From positions 1 through 11,403 of the forward strand of contig JACKFF010000030.1 in assembly GCA_020632595.1 (NCBI GenBank): 11,403 nucleotides of DNA. The letters run 5' to 3'. Position 1 is the first letter of the stretch; each line of letters begins with the position of its first letter. The stretch is from Nitrospiraceae bacterium. Lineage in GTDB: Bacteria; Nitrospirota; Nitrospiria; Nitrospirales; UBA8639. Made by a program: the position numbers and the translations under genes. The notes beneath the pieces were generated by a model. It was not told the DNA's origin, did not search any database, and saw only the letters and a list, made by a program, of their open reading frames with translations. This document shows, piece by piece, positions 6,113 through 11,403 of this stretch.

Positions 6113-9100
6113 ATGAGACGATTTCTTATCATCTCCATGTGGTTCCTCATCGGTAGTTTGATGGCTATAGATTCTCATCTCGAAGCCGGGAGTGACCTTC
6201 ATCTTCCGCAGGTGACGCTAAACCAGTCGACCTCATTTCTCGGCTCGGATGGGGACACTATCGAAGTGCCATCTGGAACGTACACAGTGGAACAGGCTGA
6301 TAACTGGATTCGACTCCAACAAGACGAGCGTCGTGATGCCATCATCCTGCAGGCGAGCCCCCTAACACATATAGAGCCTGTCACCCATTCACAAGCCATA
6401 CTGAAACAACACGGATTCAACGAATTTCAGCTCATGCTACTACTCCCAGATGGAACCGGCCTCACTGTCACGGGACAGAGCCAGTTAACATCACGAGGGA
6501 TTTCGGCGCTGGCCCGTTCACCGACTTCTCCAAAAATCGCTGGGGGAAAAAGTACCCTTCCTCAGGGCCTTGGATCGGCATCAGCCGGCATTCCCCAAGT
6601 GACCCAAGCTCGGCCAACCGTGGACGTTCCCACATCCACCGCCTCGCCACTCTTTGAAGCGACTTACTTGCCCTCGTTTAAAGGGACGCGCATGCTGGAA
6701 GGTCGCGTCTCACGCCTCCCCGTCAGCGCCTTTCACCAGCAAATCATTACTAGTACGACCGGGCTCGAACTGCGGACCCGATGCCTGGGTGAGAACGACA
6801 CGGGTATGATCGTCGACATGTCCGCCAATCCCATGACCGATACCTTGGAGCCGATCCCCAGAGGACTGTCGCACACCCTACCTCCGACGAGACTGACCAC
6901 TCTCTACAATGACGATCATCCCTCGGCAGAAGGGAACCATCTGGGAAGTTATATTTGTGCAACCTGCCAATCTCCTGCGCCACCTACCTCGATTCGAGCC
7001 ACAGTGTACGTTTTCAGTCAACGTCGGGCTACGGCCTATTGTACGTTGGAAAAGAAAGAACCCACCGGCTGGCAACCGCTGACCAACCCTCCGTTTCAAC
7101 ATTTTGGCGGGACCCTGGTGGATGTCGGCCCGCTCCAACCACATGACTACCTGGAAGTTCAAACCCAAGACTTCACCGGATGGCCGGACTATCAAGCCAA
7201 GGATTATGATACCCGCATGCTTCTCTTCCAACCGACCAGTCCGGCAAACGGATTACTCTATAACGAAAATGCCCGTTCGGATCGTGATCCCAAAATCGTC
7301 ATTCCCAATAGCGCCTGGAGCCATGGATCCAATTACGTGTTACTTGGAAAATCTCAGCCACACACTCAATCCAACAAAGGGGTCGAGGTGAACATTGACC
7401 TCGTACGTGGACCGTTGAACCATGGCCAATCTTCTCATACATTTGGCACCTCCCATCTTCTCTCACCAGGTCGGTACTATGTGTGGCTGTATGCGAAAAC
7501 CACTTCGCCGGTCGGGACTCCAACCCCGAAGCCCCATTCGTCCGCCGACATGAACAGGGCTCTTGAGAATGGATTTACCTGCCCACCGATCATTACCCCC
7601 AAGTCGTCCACAAAAAATCCTCAGTTGAGGGGAACGCTCAACTCCAGGGCATTCGACTTTCGGATTATCGCCAAGCAAAACGGCGCTTGGACAGAACGAA
7701 AACGCCGGACAATCCTGAAAGGCCAAATGGGTGCGAAGGCGGGAGATCTGAATCTTTTCCTCATGGACCTCGATGTGCCCATTCCCACCGAGATCGCCGT
7801 TGAAGTTCAACATCCAACTCAAGATGTGGAATTTTTCCCACAATGGCGGGTTATGCGGAATCCGGATGCCAGTGATTTCACGGTGGCATCTTTTAATACC
7901 CTCTACGACTCCGGTTCACCTCATGCAAGGAAAACCCGTAATGCGGCCAACCTCCTAGCTTCCCGTGGCATGATTCAACCTGGCACCAGGGCCATTCTTG
8001 AGCCCACTGACCAGGCACCCTGGCAATGGGATGCTGATCTCATTGGTCTGCAAGAACTCAGAGACGGAGATGACGATGGATTTGCGGAATACTTTTACGC
8101 GGATGTTTTTGCCCGAGAAGCGATGCAGATGGGCTCTCGATCCTGGAATGTCATTCGAGGGCAGGACGAAGACTTCCCGAATGCGGTGGCCACCGATGGG
8201 CGGGGTCCGGTGTTTATCACCGAGCACCTTTGGAGGAGTGGGAATGCCAACAACATTTTCCTTCCGAATTCACTTCTGAAGAAAGCCCGTTGCAAGACCT
8301 ATGACCGAACCAATGAATATGAATGTGCCTTGGAGGATGGAGCCAGCGATTTTGTCAAGACGTTTGGCATCCCGGGTCAAATCAGTATCCCACGTTATCG
8401 GTCAGTGACCGCATCCGGACAGCAAGAAGCTGATCGGCCGATCATGGTAGTCAATCTTCATTTGGCTGACGGATCCTCCGGTTGGTTGAAGAGACGCAAC
8501 CAACTCAATAATCTCATGACCAAACTCCGCACCTTTCTCAAGGAAAACCCCTCGGCCTTTAACAGTGAGGGGAAAAACCACCCACACCATTACCAAAATC
8601 GAATCCTCTTACTCGGCGATTTCAATTGGTCTGCGCATCATTGCGGCGAGCACTATTGGTTCTTGCACACCCTTCGGGAAGCGTTCGGCTATGCGGTGGA
8701 CGTATCGATGGCTGCCAATGACAATGACATGCATGATCGCATGGGCGCCATCGGCTCCAATGGTATTCCACAGAACTGGGAAAGTGCCAAAAGTTGGAAA
8801 AAGGACCCGTCCCGCCATACCAAGTTTCCCTGGTGGATGACTACCCACCGAGGGAAAGCAGGGAACCTGTATGACCGGAATGAACGGTACGATGCCATGA
8901 TGTTAGTCGGAGCCGGATGGGCCTATGACGATCCGGTCCGAGAGTATGAAGTTCTGTGGGATCGAAACGGCAATAATCCATTGAATGGTGACTCAAAGGG
9001 TGGTGTGGAAATGGCCGACACGGGGAACCTCGTCACCCAAAATGGGTACCGCCCTCAATATGCGTTGAAATGCCGAAAACCAAGTTGCGAGGAGGAAGAT

Positions 9101-9187
9101 CGGACGAACTCAACGAAACCAGGCGACCCGGCCTTAGATTCTGATCATTTACCCATTCGAGCACGACTTCGGGTTTTTATCCGATAA
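6113..9187 (+). CDS. Large secreted module protein with a C-terminal endonuclease/exonuclease/phosphatase (EEP, DNase I-like) domain
   Basis: The protein has 1024 residues. A hydrophobic signal sequence (about 1-26) is followed by a diverged copy of the shared module (about 33-133), ending LTSRG, and a Ser/Thr/Pro linker. Residues about 175-585 form a large region with scattered cysteines (including CATC) that I do not recognise; it looks beta-rich. From about 588 all EEP motifs are present in order: ASFNTLY (N595), DLIGLQEL (E648), VVNLHLADG (N781, H783), LLLGDFNW (D836, N838), ERYDAMML (D927) and DSDHLPI (D1011, H1012). These correspond to the metal-binding and catalytic residues of the DNase I superfamily, so the domain should be an active metal-dependent phosphodiesterase or phosphatase. 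The substrate may be extracellular nucleic acid, nucleotide or phospholipid and cannot be decided from sequence. An insertion between 838 and 927 is rich in Trp, Lys and Arg. The mini-VgrG gene ends 64 bases upstream. Confidence 0.9.
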   Translation: MRRFLIISMWFLIGSLMAIDSHLEAGSDLHLPQVTLNQSTSFLGSDGDTIEVPSGTYTVEQADNWIRLQQDERRDAIILQASPLTHIEPVTHSQAILKQHGFNEFQLMLLLPDGTGLTVTGQSQLTSRGISALARSPTSPKIAGGKSTLPQGLGSASAGIPQVTQARPTVDVPTSTASPLFEATYLPSFKGTRMLEGRVSRLPVSAFHQQIITSTTGLELRTRCLGENDTGMIVDMSANPMTDTLEPIPRGLSHTLPPTRLTTLYNDDHPSAEGNHLGSYICATCQSPAPPTSIRATVYVFSQRRATAYCTLEKKEPTGWQPLTNPPFQHFGGTLVDVGPLQPHDYLEVQTQDFTGWPDYQAKDYDTRMLLFQPTSPANGLLYNENARSDRDPKIVIPNSAWSHGSNYVLLGKSQPHTQSNKGVEVNIDLVRGPLNHGQSSHTFGTSHLLSPGRYYVWLYAKTTSPVGTPTPKPHSSADMNRALENGFTCPPIITPKSSTKNPQLRGTLNSRAFDFRIIAKQNGAWTERKRRTILKGQMGAKAGDLNLFLMDLDVPIPTEIAVEVQHPTQDVEFFPQWRVMRNPDASDFTVASFNTLYDSGSPHARKTRNAANLLASRGMIQPGTRAILEPTDQAPWQWDADLIGLQELRDGDDDGFAEYFYADVFAREAMQMGSRSWNVIRGQDEDFPNAVATDGRGPVFITEHLWRSGNANNIFLPNSLLKKARCKTYDRTNEYECALEDGASDFVKTFGIPGQISIPRYRSVTASGQQEADRPIMVVNLHLADGSSGWLKRRNQLNNLMTKLRTFLKENPSAFNSEGKNHPHHYQNRILLLGDFNWSAHHCGEHYWFLHTLREAFGYAVDVSMAANDNDMHDRMGAIGSNGIPQNWESAKSWKKDPSRHTKFPWWMTTHRGKAGNLYDRNERYDAMMLVGAGWAYDDPVREYEVLWDRNGNNPLNGDSKGGVEMADTGNLVTQNGYRPQYALKCRKPSCEEEDRTNSTKPGDPALDSDHLPIRARLRVFIR

Positions 9188-9395
9188 GGTCGCGATACCT
9201 TGCAGCTTGCTCATGGCGGAACTCAGATCAGAGGTGAGCGATGAAGTGGATCTGACGTTCACACACAGCGCCCCTCGTCATCGGAGATCCAAAACCAGAG
9301 TCCCACGTGACGAAAGCTGCAACCGTCGCCTGGGTTGAAAACTCCGGTTCTCCCGGCTAGGCCTTAATCTCGATCACGACAGGTTAGGAGGGAAT
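9188..9395 (+). promoter_or_regulatory. 208-base non-coding leader with nested inverted repeats before the last gene
   Basis: This is the longest gap in the locus and has no credible ORF. A 9-bp perfect inverted repeat, TTGCAGCTT (9200-9208) with AAGCTGCAA (9314-9322), is backed by GCGA/TCGC (9192-9195 and 9326-9329). It encloses GCTCA/TGAGC (9209-9213 and 9235-9239) and GGATCT/AGATCC (9248-9253 and 9285-9290), the latter with TGACG/CGTCA inside. Together they could fold as a multibranch junction. GCCT/AGGC and GGG/CCC pairings follow at 9328-9362. I cannot assign a riboswitch class, and no clear -35/-10 pair was found. Confidence 0.3.
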
Positions 9396-11403
9396 ATGCG
9401 AGCATATTGGACAGTTATTCTTTTGAGCTTGATGATCCATGCAAGCATGGGCACGGTCTATTCAGCATCCGCTCCACCGAAAATTTCTGTGGAAACGCCT
9501 ATATACTTCTCTGCCGCCGACGGGAGTGAAATGCTTCTCACGCCTCACGTCTATTCGGTGCAAAGTCGAGATCCATTCCTAGAAGTGCGACCCGTCGGGG
9601 CAGACAGAAAAGAGACGATATTACTCAACGCGACCATCGGCACCCACCAGGAGTCTGTTGGGTCAACTACTGCCTTCCTCACAACAGGAGATGAAGAGAA
9701 TTCGTATCATCTTGTTCTGTTGAAGCCGGAGGGAACCGCTTACGAGGCTATCGGCACGACGACAAGTCTCCGCTCCAGGGGAACCACGACACGCCTCACC
9801 CCAATCCGTGTACAGTCTCTCCTGCAAAATCTGAAGAGCCAGACTGTACCGCTCAACAGACCGCCCCTTTTCCCCATCCCGACTATCCCGCCATCAGAGG
9901 TACAGACCACGAACCCGTGCGTTCGGGATGTTCGCGAGGATTTCCTCAAAATACGGACGCATGGCGATAAACTCGGGTTCCGTCATACTCAATCACCCGG
10001 AGCCTATACTGGAAGTGGCAGTTCTCATTATCAGGGCATTCAACGATTGGGCAATTATCTGGCCATATCCGGCAGTGCAGCCCATGCCGGTGAAATTATG
10101 GTCGTCGAAATGCAGTCCAGAGCAAAGACCGGCCGGTTTCGTTCCAATCGGCTCTCCTCAAATACGCCCCCCAACAATGACCGGGTTATCAAAGTCATTG
10201 AAGCCAGTCGCACCCTGACTCACGCTGGTGGATTTCAGATCATGGGAGAGGTGCTGGCCGTCGGGGTAGAAGGAGGCAATCAATCCGAAGTGGTGTTCTA
10301 TAACATCAAAGATCCGACCAATCCACAAGAGCTGTACCGGATTTCGCGTTCGGGAACCATCGGAGGGTTTAGCGAGAAACCCAGTGCCGGAGCAACAGCC
10401 CTGGTACAACGCCCGGATGGTCGCTTTCTCCTACTAGTCGGACGGTCGGATTCCAACGTTCTGGATTTCTACCTCTCCCGAAATGCCAATATCCTGACCA
10501 ACACATTTGTCCACGTCGATTCCTGGCACGAGCATGAACTGCAAGGCATGGATCGGGAATTTGGAAACTATCAGAACATCAACTTCGTCCGGCAATGTGA
10601 CGGCCAGGTCTTTGTTGTTGGACTTCATAAAAACGTGAACCTAGGAGGCATCCTCAGCGGAGGAGAGGATTGGGCCGATTTGTTTAAACTGGAACTGCTT
10701 CAAATCGGACAAATCGGAAATCCCGGTATCCTCCGTCATCATACGGTCGTTACGAAAATCGCGAACCGGCATCTGTACTGCCATGACATCTGTGACTTCG
10801 ATGCAGGCGCTGGCGTGTATGTCGATTCACAGGGAGAATTGTTCATCTATGGAGTGGAACATTGGCGGCACAAGGGCATTGTCCGGTTCAATGAATTCAG
10901 GCCGGTTCCCTCATCCGTCTCACCTCCCCTGCTCGACCTCAATCAGACCTGGATCGAACTCTATGACGACCGTGCCTTCGGCGATCGCAGTATCATGATC
11001 GATTTCCGTGACCATTCATTGAGAAATTTTTCTGACTATGATCAAGTTGAAGGATTCGAGGACAAAACCTCCTCCGCCAAGTGGGTCATTCCCTCGGGTT
11101 GGCAATACTTGCTGTTTGAGGACAAATCATTCAAGGGACGCTTGCTCAGACTGTCCGGGACCGGCGGTCTAGGAGCCATTTCCGACTTCAGCCCCAGAGA
11201 TTGGAACGATACAGTCTCATCCTCAAAATTTTCTCCCGTCACGATCACACAACTCGGCCAAGCCTGGGTCGAACTTTTCGATGATCATACGTTTAAAGAC
11301 CGGCGTCTGAGGATAAACGGAGGTTCGGCTGGAATTTCTAATTACCAAAATATCACTGTGGAAGGACAACGAGGATTTGGGGACAACGTCTCTTCAGCCC
11401 GAT
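9396..11403 (+). CDS. Secreted module protein with probable beta-propeller and beta/gamma-crystallin repeats (3' partial)
   Basis: The frame stays open from ATG 9396 to the right edge: 669 complete codons and no stop. AGGAGGG at 9386-9392 is the RBS. Residues 1-25 are a signal peptide; the shared module spans about 30-132 and ends LRSRG. A Pro-rich linker follows. Residues about 200-515 hold repeated strand pairs such as LGNYLAISG, MGEVLAVGVEG and RFLLLVG, plus a YNIKDPTNPQEL segment like those of LVIVD-type propeller blades, so a beta-propeller is likely. From 518 come beta/gamma-crystallin motifs: WIELYDD...F at 519 and WVELFDD..F at 624. Ca-binding type signatures (N/D-N/D-x-x-S/T-S) occur as NDTVSS at 604-609, with variants EDKTSS at 555-560 and GDNVSS at 662-667. 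One full crystallin domain and most of a second are visible. Calcium binding and a structural extracellular role are inferred. No catalytic motif is seen. Confidence 0.87.
   Translation, partial: MRAYWTVILLSLMIHASMGTVYSASAPPKISVETPIYFSAADGSEMLLTPHVYSVQSRDPFLEVRPVGADRKETILLNATIGTHQESVGSTTAFLTTGDEENSYHLVLLKPEGTAYEAIGTTTSLRSRGTTTRLTPIRVQSLLQNLKSQTVPLNRPPLFPIPTIPPSEVQTTNPCVRDVREDFLKIRTHGDKLGFRHTQSPGAYTGSGSSHYQGIQRLGNYLAISGSAAHAGEIMVVEMQSRAKTGRFRSNRLSSNTPPNNDRVIKVIEASRTLTHAGGFQIMGEVLAVGVEGGNQSEVVFYNIKDPTNPQELYRISRSGTIGGFSEKPSAGATALVQRPDGRFLLLVGRSDSNVLDFYLSRNANILTNTFVHVDSWHEHELQGMDREFGNYQNINFVRQCDGQVFVVGLHKNVNLGGILSGGEDWADLFKLELLQIGQIGNPGILRHHTVVTKIANRHLYCHDICDFDAGAGVYVDSQGELFIYGVEHWRHKGIVRFNEFRPVPSSVSPPLLDLNQTWIELYDDRAFGDRSIMIDFRDHSLRNFSDYDQVEGFEDKTSSAKWVIPSGWQYLLFEDKSFKGRLLRLSGTGGLGAISDFSPRDWNDTVSSSKFSPVTITQLGQAWVELFDDHTFKDRRLRINGGSAGISNYQNITVEGQRGFGDNVSSAR

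Noticed and set aside
6956..6970. CATC in the EEP protein as a haem motif
   Set aside because: The residue after the second Cys is Gln, not His.
9305..9363. Cyclic-di-GMP (GEMM) riboswitch suggested by GACG-AAAGC and CCGG-like strings
   Set aside because: The conserved GGCAAACC-type hairpin half and the correct order of elements are missing.
9928..10218. 96-codon open frame on + inside the last gene
   Set aside because: It overlaps the continuous frame from 9396, whose signal peptide, module and domains are all recognisable.

Overview
The window holds six genes, all on the + strand, with gaps of about 53 to 208 bases. They read as one long locus of secreted proteins. The first gene is cut by the left edge and the last by the right edge. 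The Sec-type signal peptides, the CxxCH haem motifs and the cysteine pairing all point to a Gram-negative bacterium exporting these proteins to the periplasm, surface or medium. Base composition looks moderately GC-rich and Shine-Dalgarno sites are good. My guess at lineage is an environmental bacterium of the Nitrospirota (Nitrospira-like) type, but no marker gene here proves it.

Five of the six proteins begin the same way: a signal peptide, then a shared module of about 100 residues, then a Pro/Ser/Thr-rich linker. The module has conserved positions F..(D/E)G, Y.(V/L), (W/F)(L/I), (D/E)(A/T)(I/L)L, H.E, LL.P(D/E)G and a closing SRG-like motif. I do not recognise it as a named family. After the linker each protein carries a different cargo. 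In order these are: three disulphide-type Ig/FN3-like repeats plus a C2-like Asp-rich beta domain (1..1989); three similar repeats plus a di-haem cytochrome c domain (2043..4196); a three-fold cysteine-containing beta-prism, jacalin-like (4276..5244); a large region of unknown fold plus a complete endonuclease/exonuclease/phosphatase domain (6113..9187); and a probable beta-propeller plus beta/gamma-crystallin repeats (9396..right edge).

The odd one out is the fourth gene (5386..6048). It lacks the module and encodes a 220-residue exported protein. It looks like a severely shortened VgrG/phage-spike protein, in which the start of the gp27-like region is joined directly to the end of the gp5 OB-fold and the start of the C-terminal beta-strand region.

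The modules at 19..315 and 4375..4671 have equal length and are very similar in DNA as well as protein, yet the sequences after them are unrelated. This suggests the locus grows by duplicating the 5' module and changing the cargo. The architecture (constant N-terminus, variable C-terminal binding, redox or enzymatic domain, plus a spike-like mini-protein) resembles polymorphic effector or surface-protein systems. Whether the proteins act together is inference.

Non-coding features are few: a perfect 9-bp hairpin at 5294..5317 after the beta-prism gene, and a 208-base leader before the last gene with several nested inverted repeats. No tRNA, rRNA, CRISPR array, transposase or promoter could be supported.
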